Shown here piece after piece: positions 8,490-17,975 of a stretch of DNA of 64,000 nt. Position 1 is the stretch's first letter, and each line of letters begins with the position of its first letter. The notes beneath the pieces were generated by a model. It ran no database searches. It had not been told where the DNA came from and saw only the letters and a list, made by a program, of their open reading frames with translations. The stretch covers positions 2,942,001 through 3,006,000 of the forward strand of contig NC_019936.1 of NCBI RefSeq assembly GCF_000327065.1, given 5' to 3'. Both the position numbers and the translations under genes were made by a program. The stretch comes from Stutzerimonas stutzeri RCH2 (GTDB lineage Bacteria > Pseudomonadota > Gammaproteobacteria > Pseudomonadales > Pseudomonadaceae).

Positions 8490-8891
8490 ATGAACAGCCT
8501 GCCGCCGCTTCGCCCATCCTGCCCGCCCGGCACCTGCACCTGCCGGCGCGACGAGCTGCTGGAAACGCCCGGCGCCGACGTGCGCATTCTCATGCTGACC
8601 CGGCATGAGGAACGGCGCCTGCTCGAACGCCTGGAAAACGTGCAGAGCCTGGACGATCTCGAACGCCTGCAGCAACGGATGTACGACCAGCTCGGCATCC
8701 GCATGACCGTCGCACCAGGGCACAACGAAGTGCGCAGCATGCGCGGCATCGCCATCGACTTCGCGGCACAGCCCGGCCTGTGCCGCAAGACCCGCCCCGC
8801 CATTGCCACCGCCGTGCGCCGCGGGCTGGAAAAACACCCGGAAATCGCCTGGCGCCTGCTCGATGCGCACGACCTGCTGGGCGGCCTCTGA
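8490..8891 (+). CDS. Conserved hypothetical protein with N-terminal CxxxxCxC motif
   Basis: A 133-residue soluble protein. It begins with a short Pro-rich stretch containing CPPGTCTCRRDELL, three closely spaced cysteines that could bind metal or Fe-S, followed by mostly helical, Arg/Glu-rich sequence (LTRHEERRLLERLENVQSLDD...). Near the end are HPEIAWRLLDAHDLL. It is divergent from the CAP-protein gene. I recognise the general type as a conserved Pseudomonas protein but know no function. Confidence 0.65.
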   Translation: MNSLPPLRPSCPPGTCTCRRDELLETPGADVRILMLTRHEERRLLERLENVQSLDDLERLQQRMYDQLGIRMTVAPGHNEVRSMRGIAIDFAAQPGLCRKTRPAIATAVRRGLEKHPEIAWRLLDAHDLLGGL

Positions 8892-9265
8892 CCAGGGCGA
8901 AGCAATCCTCGCTCCCCTTGCGCAGCACAGAGTCAGGCATCTGGCGCGAGCCGATCAGGTCTGAGGGCCGGACCACGAAGCCCCGACAATAAAAGTGCCT
9001 ATGCTGTATCGTGGAGCAATTGCTGCGACAGCATTCTTCCTGCAAACGGAGTGGCCCTATGGCCCTCCGCTTTCATGGCTCGCCGATTCTTGAAGCCTCT
9101 ACCAGACCGCCCGCGGTCTGGTGCATGCACGAGGCCGTACGGCGATTTGGCAGAAACCGGCAATCGGTTTCCCGTTGTTCCGAAAGCTTGCCGCCGTGGT
9201 TCCTCCCGACAGGAGCCGGCGCACTAACGCCTGTTCCCCTATTTCCGCTAGTCGGACAGGCGCTC
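8892..9265. other. 374-bp upstream region of the glucan synthase gene with hairpins
   Basis: Holds no convincing gene. Two inverted repeats stand out: 9047-9069 (CGGAG/CTCCG with inner GGCC-CTAT-GGCC) and 9101-9122 (ACCAGACCG-CCCG-CGGTCTGGT, perfect 9-bp arms). They could be a terminator for the preceding gene or structures in a long mRNA leader of the glucan synthase gene. The large downstream frame stays open back to 9011 through this DNA, but ATG 9266 is a better start. Confidence 0.45.
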
Positions 9266-12200
9266 ATGACCTCAGTTTTCCGTCACATCCTCGGCCGTCA
9301 GCAGCGCTCGCCCGTATGGAGCGACCTCGCACCCGTGCGTGAAGAGCTGTTCGGTACCGAACGGCTGGAGCACCACGCGCGCAGCCTTGCCGCGGCCCAG
9401 CCCATCACCAAGCGGCCGCCGGTCGTGTCGTCGCTGCATGCGCGCCTGAGTGAAAACGCGGCGGTGCTGCTTGCCGCCTACCGTTCCAGTGCCAGCGAGC
9501 TGGAGGCTGGCCGTAGCGTGGTGCCGGCTGCCGAATGGTTGCTGGATAACTACCATCTGGTCGAGGCGCAGATTCGCGAGATTCGCGATGATCTGCCGCC
9601 AGGCTTCTACCGCCAGCTGCCAAAACTGGCCGAAGGCCCGTTCGCCGGTTATCCGAGGGTGTTCGGCCTGGCCTGGGCCTTCGTCGCCCATACCGACAGC
9701 CATTTCGATCCCGAGACACTGCGGCGCTTCATCGTCGCTTATCAGCAGGTTCAGCCACTCACCATTGGCGAGCTGTGGGCCGTGGCGATCACCCTGCGCA
9801 TCGTGCTGATCGAGAATCTGCGCCGTCTGAGCGACCAGATCACCGATGGCAGCATCACCCGCGCCGCAGCCGATGCACTGGCCAGCCGTCTGCTCTGCGC
9901 CGCCTCAGCAAAGCGAACGCTGGAGGATGAGATCGCCACGCGTGGCAGCGAAACCATGTCGGTAGTCTTCGCCGCGGAACTGGCCAAGCGTCTGCGCGAT
10001 CAGGACCCCCGCACCACCCCGGCGTTGGGCTGGCTGGAGGAGGAGCTGGGTCGCCAGGGCAGCACCATCGACGAGGTGGTGCAGCACTCGCAACAGCGCC
10101 AGGGTGCCTCGAACGTCAGCGTGCGCAATGTCATCACCAGCATGCGGCTGATATCTGATATCGACTGGACCGAGCTGTTCGAGAGCATCAGCCTGGTGGA
10201 CGCACGACTGCGTGCCGACAGCGCCTTCGCCAGCATGGATTTCCCCACCCGCAATCTCTATCGCAGCGCCATCGAACAGCTGGCACGCGGCTCGAGCGCG
10301 ACCGAACTGGAGGTGGCCGAAGCCGCACTCAGCGCAGCCCGCGCCGCGCCAACCACGGACCTCGCACAGGATGAGCGCGTCGGCGATCCGGGTTATCACC
10401 TAATCGGCGAAGGCCGCCTCGCACTGGAGCGCAGCATCGGCTTCAGCGCGCCGCTCGGGCTGCGCCTGAGCCGTTTCAACGTGCAGCTCGGCATCGTCGG
10501 CTATGTCGGCGCCATCCTGCTGGTGACTGCGCTGCTGCTATCTGTCGGGCTGCAGGCGCTGGCTGGGGTCGGCGTCACCGCCGGCTGGCTTGCACTGCTG
10601 GCGGTGGTCGCATTCCTGCCGGTCACCGACGTCGCCACCACGCTGATCAATCGCCTGGTCACCTGGCGTTTCGGCGCCATGGCGCTGCCCGCGCTGGACC
10701 TGACCGCCGGCGTGCCGCAGTCGCTGCGCACCCTGGTCGCGGTGCCGACGCTGCTGACCAGCGAAGCGGACCTGCTGGAGCAGATCGAACGCATCGAAGT
10801 GCATCACCTGGCTGGCGCAGGAGGTGATCTCACCTTCGCATTGCTGACCGATGGGCTGGACGCCGACCAGGAAACCCTGCCGGGCGATGCGCATCTGCTC
10901 GCCGTCGCCGTTGCCGCCATTGCCGATCTGAACCGGCGCTATGGTCCGGCACCCGGCGGCAGTCGCTTCCTGATCCTGCATCGACGTCGCCAGTACAACC
11001 CCAGCGAAGGCTGCTGGATGGGTTGGGAGCGCAAGCGCGGCAAGCTGCACGAACTCAACCGGCTGCTGCGCGGCGCCAGCGACACCAGCTACATGCCGCT
11101 GGCCGGTTGCGCGCAGCAGGTGCCTTCCGATGTGCGCTACGTCATCACGCTGGACGCCGACACCCGCCTGCCGCGCGATGCCGCGATGCGCCTGATCGGC
11201 AAGATGGCGCACCCGCTCAACCGTCCGCGCTTCAGCGAGGCCGAGCAGCGCGTGATCAACGGCTACGCGATCCTCCAGCCGCGGGTCACCCCGTCGCTGC
11301 CGGTGGGCCGCGAAGGCTCGTTCTACCAGCGGGTGTTCTCCAGTCCTGGCGGCATGGACCCCTATGCCGCGGCGGTTTCCGACGTCTATCAGGACCTGTT
11401 TGGTGAAGGCTCCTTCACCGGCAAGGGCATCTATGACATCGATGCCTTCGAGGCGGCACTCGCCGGCCGTGTCCCGGAAAACAGCATGCTCAGCCACGAC
11501 CTGTTCGAGGGCGTGTTCGCCCGTGCAGGGCTGGCCACCGATGTCGAAGTGGTCGAGGAATTCCCGTCGCGCTACGAGGTATCCGGCAAGCGCCAGCACC
11601 GCTGGACCCGTGGCGACTGGCAACTGCTGCCGTGGATTTTCGGCGCCCGCCGCGGCGCCCAGGCGCTGCCGGACATCGGCCGCTTCAAGATGCTCGACAA
11701 CCTGCGCCGCTCGCTGGTCGCCCCGATCACGCTGCTGGCGCTGACGCTGTGCTGGCTGCTGCCACTGCCGGCCGCGCTGATCGGCAGCGCGCTGATCCTC
11801 GTGACCATGGCGATTCCGGCGTTCCTGCCGATCTGTTTCGCGCTGCTGCCCGCGCGTAGCGGCATCTGCGCGCAGAGCCATCTGCGCCGGCTGCTCGGCG
11901 ACCTGCGCCTGGCCGCCTCGCAAACCGGGCTGAATCTCGCCTTCCTGCCGGACCAGGCCTGGCGCATGGGCGATGCCATCGTGCGCACGCTGTCGCGGCT
12001 GGCGGCCCGGCACCACCTGCTGGAATGGACCACCGCCGCCCAGTCGGCGATCAGCCCGCGTTTGAAGCTGAGCGGTTTCTATCGCGGCATGGCCGGCGGC
12101 ATCGCGCTGGGTGTCGGCACCGCCCTCTTCGCCCTGCTGATCGCGCCGGGTTCCTGGCCTGTCGTGCTGCCCTTCGCGCTGCTCTGGCTGTGCGCCCCCG

Positions 12201-15200
12201 CAATTGCACTGTGGGCCAGCCGCTCGCCGCGCATCGCCCCCGGCCAGCAACTCGCCGAGGCGGATGCCGAGGAGCTGCGCCTGATCGCGCGGCGCACCTG
12301 GCGTTTCTTCGAAACCTTCGTCACGCCGGACGACAACATGCTGCCGCCCGACAACTTCCAGGAAGACCCCAGGCCGGTTGTCGCTCGCCGTACCTCACCC
12401 ACCAACATGGGCCTCTACCTGCTCTCGGCCATCACCGCCCGTGATTTCGGCTGGGCCGGCACCCTGCAGACCCTCGACCGTCTGGAGGCGACGCTAGGCA
12501 GCATGAGTCGCCTGCAGCGCCATCGTGGGCATTTCTTCAACTGGTACGCCACCGAAGACATGCGCGTGCTGGAGCCGGCCTACGTATCGGCGGTTGACAG
12601 CGGCAACCTGGCCGGTCACCTGATCGCCATCGCTAACGCCTGCGAAGAATGGCTGGACGCACCCACTGCGCCGAATGCCCGCGCGGGCCTGCACGACACC
12701 CTGCTACTGATTCGCCAGGCTATGGCCGCACTGCCGACCACAAGCGGCAAGCGTGGGCGCGCGCTATCCGATCTGCTCGATCAGATCGCCGCGCAGCTGG
12801 GTGAGGAGCAAGCGCTCGACACGCTCTCGGCGACCCTCCACCAGCTTGCCGAAAAAGCCATGCGCCTGAGCCTGGAGGTCGCACCGCCGAGCGCGGATGA
12901 CCAGTCGTCCGACCTGCACTTCTGGGTCGACGCCCTGGGCCGGTCCCTGTCCGAGCACATCCGAGACCGTCAGCTGCAAGGCGATACGCTCAGCGAAACA
13001 GAAGCACGCTTGCACGAGATTTCCCGCACGACGAGGCAGATGGCGCTGGAGATGGATTTTGCCTTTCTGCTCGACCCCGAGCGCAAGCTGCTCTCGATCG
13101 GCTACGGGCTGGCGGAAAACAGCCTCGACCCAAGCTGCTACGACCTGCTGGCCTCCGAGGCACGACTGGCCAGCCTGTTCGCCATCGCCAAGGGCGACGT
13201 GACCACCCGCCACTGGTTCCGCCTGGGCCGCACCGCGACCCCACTGGGCAACGGCTCGGCGCTGATTTCCTGGTCGGGCTCGATGTTCGAGTACCTGATG
13301 CCTTCGCTGGTCATGCGTGCACCGGCCGGCAGTCTGCTGGAGCAGACCAACCGCCTCGTGGTGCAGCGCCAGCAGGACTATGGCAACGACCGCAACGTCC
13401 CATGGGGCGTGTCCGAGTCGGCCTATCACGCCCGTGACATGGAATTCACCTATCAGTATTCCAATTTCGGCGTGCCGGGCCTCGGCCTCAAGCGCGGCCT
13501 GGCGGAAAACCTGGTCATCGCGCCTTATGCCACCGGCCTGGCGACCATGGTCGATGCGCCCGGCGCGCTGGCGAACTATCGCCGCCTGGCGCAGATGGGT
13601 GCGGTTGGCCGCTACGGTTTCTACGAGGCACTGGACTTCACCCCGGCGCGGCTGCCGGACGGCCAGTCCGTCACCATCGTGCGCAACTACATGGCCCACC
13701 ACCAGGGCATGACCATCGTCGCCATCGCCAATACCCTGCAGGACGGGCAGATGCGTGCCCGCTTCCATCGCGAACCGATGATCCAGGCCTGCGAGCTGCT
13801 GCTGCAGGAGCGCATGCCACGTGATGTGGCCATCGCCCACCCGCGCGCCGAAGAGGTGAAGATCCGCGCAGTCGAGGCCAGTGGCGATCCACAGGCCCTG
13901 CGCCGGCTCAACACCTGCGCGGCCGGCGCCGCACCGGTCACGCATCTGCTCAGCAATGGCCGCTATGCGGTGATGCTCACCGCCGCCGGTGCCGGCTACA
14001 GCCGCTGGCGCGACATTGCCGTGACCCGTTGGCGCGAAGATGCCAGCCGTGACGATTACGGCTCGTTCATTTTCCTGCGCGACACCGCCGACGGCCGTGT
14101 CTGGCCCGCCGGCGGTCAACCCAGCGACAGCGATGCCGTGAGCCATGAAGTGATCTTTGCCGAGGACCGCGCCGAGTTCGTTCGTCACGATCTCGACCTG
14201 ACCACCACCCTTGATGTACTGGTGTCCGGTGAAGACGACGGCGAAGTGCGCCGCGTATCACTGGTCAACAGCGGCGCCTATGCCCGCGAAATCGAACTGA
14301 CGTCCTACAGCGAAGTGGTACTGACCACCCCGTCCACGGACAACGCCCACCCAGCCTTCGCCAAGCTGTTCGTGGTCACCGAATACCTACCCGACTTCGG
14401 CGCATTGCTCGCCACCCGGCGCCTGCGCAGCGAAAGCGAACGCCCGATCTGGGCGGCGCATTTCGCAGTGGTGGAAGGCGAGGTCGTGGCCGATCCGCAG
14501 TATGAAACCGACCGCGCCCGTTTCATCGCCCAGCGCCCGAACGTTGCCAGCGCGGCGGTGATCACCGAAGGACTGGCGCTGACGAATACGGTCGGCACGG
14601 TGCTCGATCCGATCTTCGCGCTCAAGTACCGGATCAAGGTTGCCCCGGGCAAGGTCGCCCGCGTGGCGTTCTGGACCTTCGTCGCAGGGTCGCGCGACGA
14701 GGTGCTCAATCTGATCGAGAAACACCACGACCGCAGCGCCTACGACCGCGCCAAGACACTGGCCTGGACCCAGGCGCAGGTGCAACTGCGCCATCTGGAC
14801 GTCAAGCCGGCGGAAGCGGCTGATTTCCAGCGCCTGGGGGCGCCGATCCTCTATGCCGATCCGCAGTTCCGCGCGCCATCGGCGGCGATCATCGAGGGCG
14901 CGGGAGCCCAATCCGGGCTCTGGCCACATTCGATATCCGGCGACCTGCCCATCGTGCTGCTGCGCATCGACGATGTTCAGGACATTGCCCAGGTTCGCCA
15001 GCTGCTTCGCGCCCACGAGTATTGGCGCATGAAGCGCCTGGCGGTGGATCTGGTGATTCTCAACGAGCACGCCAGCTCCTACCTGCAGGACCTGCAGATC
15101 GCCATCGAAACCGCCGTGCGCAGCAGTCAGTCGCGCCCGCGTTTCGGCGCCGAGCTCGCCCAGGGTTCGGTATACATGCTGCGCGCCGACCTACTGAGCA

Positions 15201-17797
15201 CCGAGGCGCGCGCATTGCTGCGCAGCGTGGCCAGAGTTTCGCTGATCGCTCGCCGCGGTCCGATCGACAAGCAACTGGCCAACCAGTTGCTCGCCTCGCA
15301 GGTGCCGCTCATGGCGCCACGCCTTTCCGCCAGACCCTCGACAGCCATCGCACAGCCTTCCGCTATCGACGTTTCGCCCCACCTCGAGTGCTTCAACGGC
15401 CTGGGTGGTTTCGACAAGGATGGCCGCGAGTACGTGACGCTGCTGGACGCAGGCGCCAACACGCCCGCGCCCTGGATAAACGTGATCGCCAATCCGCAGT
15501 TCGGCTTCCAGGTTTCGGCACAGGGCAGCGGCTACACCTGGGCGGAAAACAGCCGGGAAAACCAGCTCACGCCCTGGTCCAACGACCCGGTTACCGATCC
15601 CTGCGGCGAAGCCTTCTATGTGCGCGATGAAGACAGCGGCGCGCTGTTCAGCCCCACCGCCCAACCGATCCGGGATACGGGGCTCTACGTGGCGCGGCAC
15701 GGCCACGGCTACAGCCGCTTCGAACACCAGGCCGACGGCATCGCCATGGACCTGCTGGAATACGTGCCTCTGGCCGATCCGATCAAGATTTCCCGCCTGA
15801 CCCTGCGCAACCTGTCGGCAGTGCCGCGCCGGTTGTCGGTGACCCGCTACAGCGAATGGGTGCTCGGCACCGCGCGGGGTGCCAATGCGCCTTTCATCAT
15901 CACCGAGCGCGACGAAAGCTGCGGCATGCTGCTGGCACGCACCCCCTGGAGCAGCGCCTTTCCCGGGCGCGTGGCCTTTGCCGACCTTGGCGGCCGACAG
16001 ACCGCCTGGACGGCCGATCGCCGCGAACTTCTCGGTCGCAACAGCGGGCCGGCCACGCCAGCGGCACTGCTCACCGGCGCGCCGCTCACAGGTGCCACAG
16101 GGGCCGGCATGGACCCTTGCGCGGCCTTGCAGACTCGTGTCGAACTGGCTGCGGGCGAGAGCATCGAAATCATCGCCTTCATCGGTCAATGCCCGTCGGC
16201 AGACGCCGCGCGGGCGCTGGTCGAGCGATATCGCCAGACGGACCTGGACGCCGTGCTGCTGGAAGTCACCGAGCACTGGCGCAGCGCGCTGGGAGCCGTA
16301 CAGGTGAAAACGCCGGACCGCGCGATGGACATCATGCTCAACGGCTGGCTGCTGTATCAGACCCTGGCCTGCCGCATCTGGGCGCGCTCGGCCTTCTACC
16401 AGGCGAGCGGCGCCTATGGCTTCCGCGACCAGTTGCAGGACGGCATGGCGCTGACCTTCTCGCGGCCCGAGGCTACCCGCAGCCACATCCTGCGTGCGGC
16501 CAGCCGGCAGTTCCCGGAAGGCGACGTGCAGCACTGGTGGCTGCCGCATTCCGGCCAGGGCGTGCGCACGCGCATCTCCGATGACCGTGTCTGGCTGGCG
16601 TTCGCCACCGCGACCTACATTCAGGTTGCCGGCGACGCGACGATCCTCGATGAACCGGTGACCTTCCTCGAAGGGCCCCTGCTCAAGCCCGGCGAACACG
16701 ACGCGTTCTTCCAGCCGATGATGGCCGGCGACGCCGCGCCGCTGTTCGAGCACTGCGCGCGTGGTCTGGATCAGTGCCTGGAACTGACCGGCGAACTCGG
16801 CCTGCCGCTGATTGGCGGCGGCGACTGGAACGACGGCATGAACCGCGTCGGTGAGGACGGCAAGGGCGAAAGCGTCTGGCTCGGCTGGCTGCTGCTGCGC
16901 ACCATCGAACTCTTCGCGCCGCTGGCGGACCAGCGCGGCACCGTGGCTGATGTCCAACGCGCGGAGCGCTGGCGCAAGCATGCCCAGGCTCTGGCTGATT
17001 CGCTTGAAGAAAAGGCCTGGGATGGCGAGTGGTATCGCCGCGCAACCTTCGACGACGGGACCTGGCTCGGTTCCAAGGACAGCGATGAATGCCGGATCGA
17101 CTCCATCGCCCAGTCGTGGGCGGTATTGTCCGGCGCAGCAGACCCCGCCCGCGCAAAACAGGCCATGGCTTCAGTGCGGCAGCACCTGATCCGCGAGCAG
17201 GACGGTCTGGCCCTGCTGTTCACCCCGCCGTTCGACAAGACCGAAAAAGAGCCTGGCTACATCAAGGGTTACCCGCCGGGCTTGCGCGAAAATGGCGGGC
17301 AATACAGCCACGCCGCGATGTGGGCCATGCTCGCCTTCGCCAAGCTGGGCGATGGCGATGCGGCCTGCCGCATGTTCAGCCTGCTCAACCCGATCAATCA
17401 TGCGCTGACGCCGGAAGGAAGCCGCCGCTACAAAGTCGAACCCTACGTGGTGGCGGCGGACGTCTACGGCGTCGCGCCACACAAGGGCCGTGGCGGCTGG
17501 ACCTGGTACACCGGCGCCGCCGGCTGGATGCACCGCGCAGGCGTCGAAGGCATCCTCGGCATTCGCCGCGAAGGAGAATGGTTGATCGTCGATCCATGCA
17601 TCAGCAGCCAATGGCCGGGGTTCGAAGCCACCATCACGCTGGGCGAAACGCGCTACGCCATCCGCTTGGAGAACCCGACCCAAGCCAACCGCGGTATCCA
17701 GCACGCACAGCTGGATGAACGCTCACTCGATTGCACAAACGGGTGGGTGCGGCTTGCGCTGGATGAAGGGCAACATCAGGTGGTGTTGAGGTTGTAG
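9266..17797 (+). CDS. Cyclic beta-1,2-glucan synthase (GT84 + GH94)
   Basis: About 2843 residues, the usual size of Cgs/NdvB/ChvB. An N-terminal helical region is followed by membrane segments near residues 405-475. Then comes a glycosyltransferase domain with the DADTRLPRD metal-binding motif (near 628) and the processive QHRW motif (near 776), then further membrane helices (about 815-990). A glycoamylase-like module lies near 1350-1500. C-terminal GH94 phosphorylase-like regions carry the catalytic GGGDWNDGMNRVG (near 2517). The enzyme starts, elongates, trims and cyclises beta-1,2-glucan from UDP-glucose at the inner membrane; the product is a periplasmic osmoregulatory glucan. ATG 9266 has GGACAGG upstream. 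Confidence 0.9.
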   Translation: MTSVFRHILGRQQRSPVWSDLAPVREELFGTERLEHHARSLAAAQPITKRPPVVSSLHARLSENAAVLLAAYRSSASELEAGRSVVPAAEWLLDNYHLVEAQIREIRDDLPPGFYRQLPKLAEGPFAGYPRVFGLAWAFVAHTDSHFDPETLRRFIVAYQQVQPLTIGELWAVAITLRIVLIENLRRLSDQITDGSITRAAADALASRLLCAASAKRTLEDEIATRGSETMSVVFAAELAKRLRDQDPRTTPALGWLEEELGRQGSTIDEVVQHSQQRQGASNVSVRNVITSMRLISDIDWTELFESISLVDARLRADSAFASMDFPTRNLYRSAIEQLARGSSATELEVAEAALSAARAAPTTDLAQDERVGDPGYHLIGEGRLALERSIGFSAPLGLRLSRFNVQLGIVGYVGAILLVTALLLSVGLQALAGVGVTAGWLALLAVVAFLPVTDVATTLINRLVTWRFGAMALPALDLTAGVPQSLRTLVAVPTLLTSEADLLEQIERIEVHHLAGAGGDLTFALLTDGLDADQETLPGDAHLLAVAVAAIADLNRRYGPAPGGSRFLILHRRRQYNPSEGCWMGWERKRGKLHELNRLLRGASDTSYMPLAGCAQQVPSDVRYVITLDADTRLPRDAAMRLIGKMAHPLNRPRFSEAEQRVINGYAILQPRVTPSLPVGREGSFYQRVFSSPGGMDPYAAAVSDVYQDLFGEGSFTGKGIYDIDAFEAALAGRVPENSMLSHDLFEGVFARAGLATDVEVVEEFPSRYEVSGKRQHRWTRGDWQLLPWIFGARRGAQALPDIGRFKMLDNLRRSLVAPITLLALTLCWLLPLPAALIGSALILVTMAIPAFLPICFALLPARSGICAQSHLRRLLGDLRLAASQTGLNLAFLPDQAWRMGDAIVRTLSRLAARHHLLEWTTAAQSAISPRLKLSGFYRGMAGGIALGVGTALFALLIAPGSWPVVLPFALLWLCAPAIALWASRSPRIAPGQQLAEADAEELRLIARRTWRFFETFVTPDDNMLPPDNFQEDPRPVVARRTSPTNMGLYLLSAITARDFGWAGTLQTLDRLEATLGSMSRLQRHRGHFFNWYATEDMRVLEPAYVSAVDSGNLAGHLIAIANACEEWLDAPTAPNARAGLHDTLLLIRQAMAALPTTSGKRGRALSDLLDQIAAQLGEEQALDTLSATLHQLAEKAMRLSLEVAPPSADDQSSDLHFWVDALGRSLSEHIRDRQLQGDTLSETEARLHEISRTTRQMALEMDFAFLLDPERKLLSIGYGLAENSLDPSCYDLLASEARLASLFAIAKGDVTTRHWFRLGRTATPLGNGSALISWSGSMFEYLMPSLVMRAPAGSLLEQTNRLVVQRQQDYGNDRNVPWGVSESAYHARDMEFTYQYSNFGVPGLGLKRGLAENLVIAPYATGLATMVDAPGALANYRRLAQMGAVGRYGFYEALDFTPARLPDGQSVTIVRNYMAHHQGMTIVAIANTLQDGQMRARFHREPMIQACELLLQERMPRDVAIAHPRAEEVKIRAVEASGDPQALRRLNTCAAGAAPVTHLLSNGRYAVMLTAAGAGYSRWRDIAVTRWREDASRDDYGSFIFLRDTADGRVWPAGGQPSDSDAVSHEVIFAEDRAEFVRHDLDLTTTLDVLVSGEDDGEVRRVSLVNSGAYAREIELTSYSEVVLTTPSTDNAHPAFAKLFVVTEYLPDFGALLATRRLRSESERPIWAAHFAVVEGEVVADPQYETDRARFIAQRPNVASAAVITEGLALTNTVGTVLDPIFALKYRIKVAPGKVARVAFWTFVAGSRDEVLNLIEKHHDRSAYDRAKTLAWTQAQVQLRHLDVKPAEAADFQRLGAPILYADPQFRAPSAAIIEGAGAQSGLWPHSISGDLPIVLLRIDDVQDIAQVRQLLRAHEYWRMKRLAVDLVILNEHASSYLQDLQIAIETAVRSSQSRPRFGAELAQGSVYMLRADLLSTEARALLRSVARVSLIARRGPIDKQLANQLLASQVPLMAPRLSARPSTAIAQPSAIDVSPHLECFNGLGGFDKDGREYVTLLDAGANTPAPWINVIANPQFGFQVSAQGSGYTWAENSRENQLTPWSNDPVTDPCGEAFYVRDEDSGALFSPTAQPIRDTGLYVARHGHGYSRFEHQADGIAMDLLEYVPLADPIKISRLTLRNLSAVPRRLSVTRYSEWVLGTARGANAPFIITERDESCGMLLARTPWSSAFPGRVAFADLGGRQTAWTADRRELLGRNSGPATPAALLTGAPLTGATGAGMDPCAALQTRVELAAGESIEIIAFIGQCPSADAARALVERYRQTDLDAVLLEVTEHWRSALGAVQVKTPDRAMDIMLNGWLLYQTLACRIWARSAFYQASGAYGFRDQLQDGMALTFSRPEATRSHILRAASRQFPEGDVQHWWLPHSGQGVRTRISDDRVWLAFATATYIQVAGDATILDEPVTFLEGPLLKPGEHDAFFQPMMAGDAAPLFEHCARGLDQCLELTGELGLPLIGGGDWNDGMNRVGEDGKGESVWLGWLLLRTIELFAPLADQRGTVADVQRAERWRKHAQALADSLEEKAWDGEWYRRATFDDGTWLGSKDSDECRIDSIAQSWAVLSGAADPARAKQAMASVRQHLIREQDGLALLFTPPFDKTEKEPGYIKGYPPGLRENGGQYSHAAMWAMLAFAKLGDGDAACRMFSLLNPINHALTPEGSRRYKVEPYVVAADVYGVAPHKGRGGWTWYTGAAGWMHRAGVEGILGIRREGEWLIVDPCISSQWPGFEATITLGETRYAIRLENPTQANRGIQHAQLDERSLDCTNGWVRLALDEGQHQVVLRL

Positions 17798-17810
17798 ACG
17801 AAGCCGCAGA

Positions 17811-17838
17811 CCGTTCCCTCGTACTCGCGAGGGAACGG
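17811..17838 (+). terminator. Inverted repeat after the glucan synthase gene
   Basis: CCGTTCCCTCG and CGAGGGAACGG, perfect 11-bp arms with a 6-base loop, 13 bp after the stop codon. No T-tract. It shares the CGAGGGA core with the inverted repeat at 1055-1085. Confidence 0.55.
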
Positions 17839-17975
17839 AACCACCGACGCACCCGTGAGCCTCCGGTCATAGCCCTGGTCGGGGGTCATCGCATCCGACT
17901 CGCCCGGCGGCCAGTCCCAAACCGGCCGCAAGCCATTACAATGCGCGCCTTTCGATTCAAACCCGGTCCGCGCCA

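Noticed and set aside
10538..16981. Long minus-strand frames (up to 596 codons) under the glucan synthase gene
   Set aside because: They are antisense shadows caused by high third-position GC; low-complexity His/Gln/Arg-rich products, no ribosome sites, no domains.
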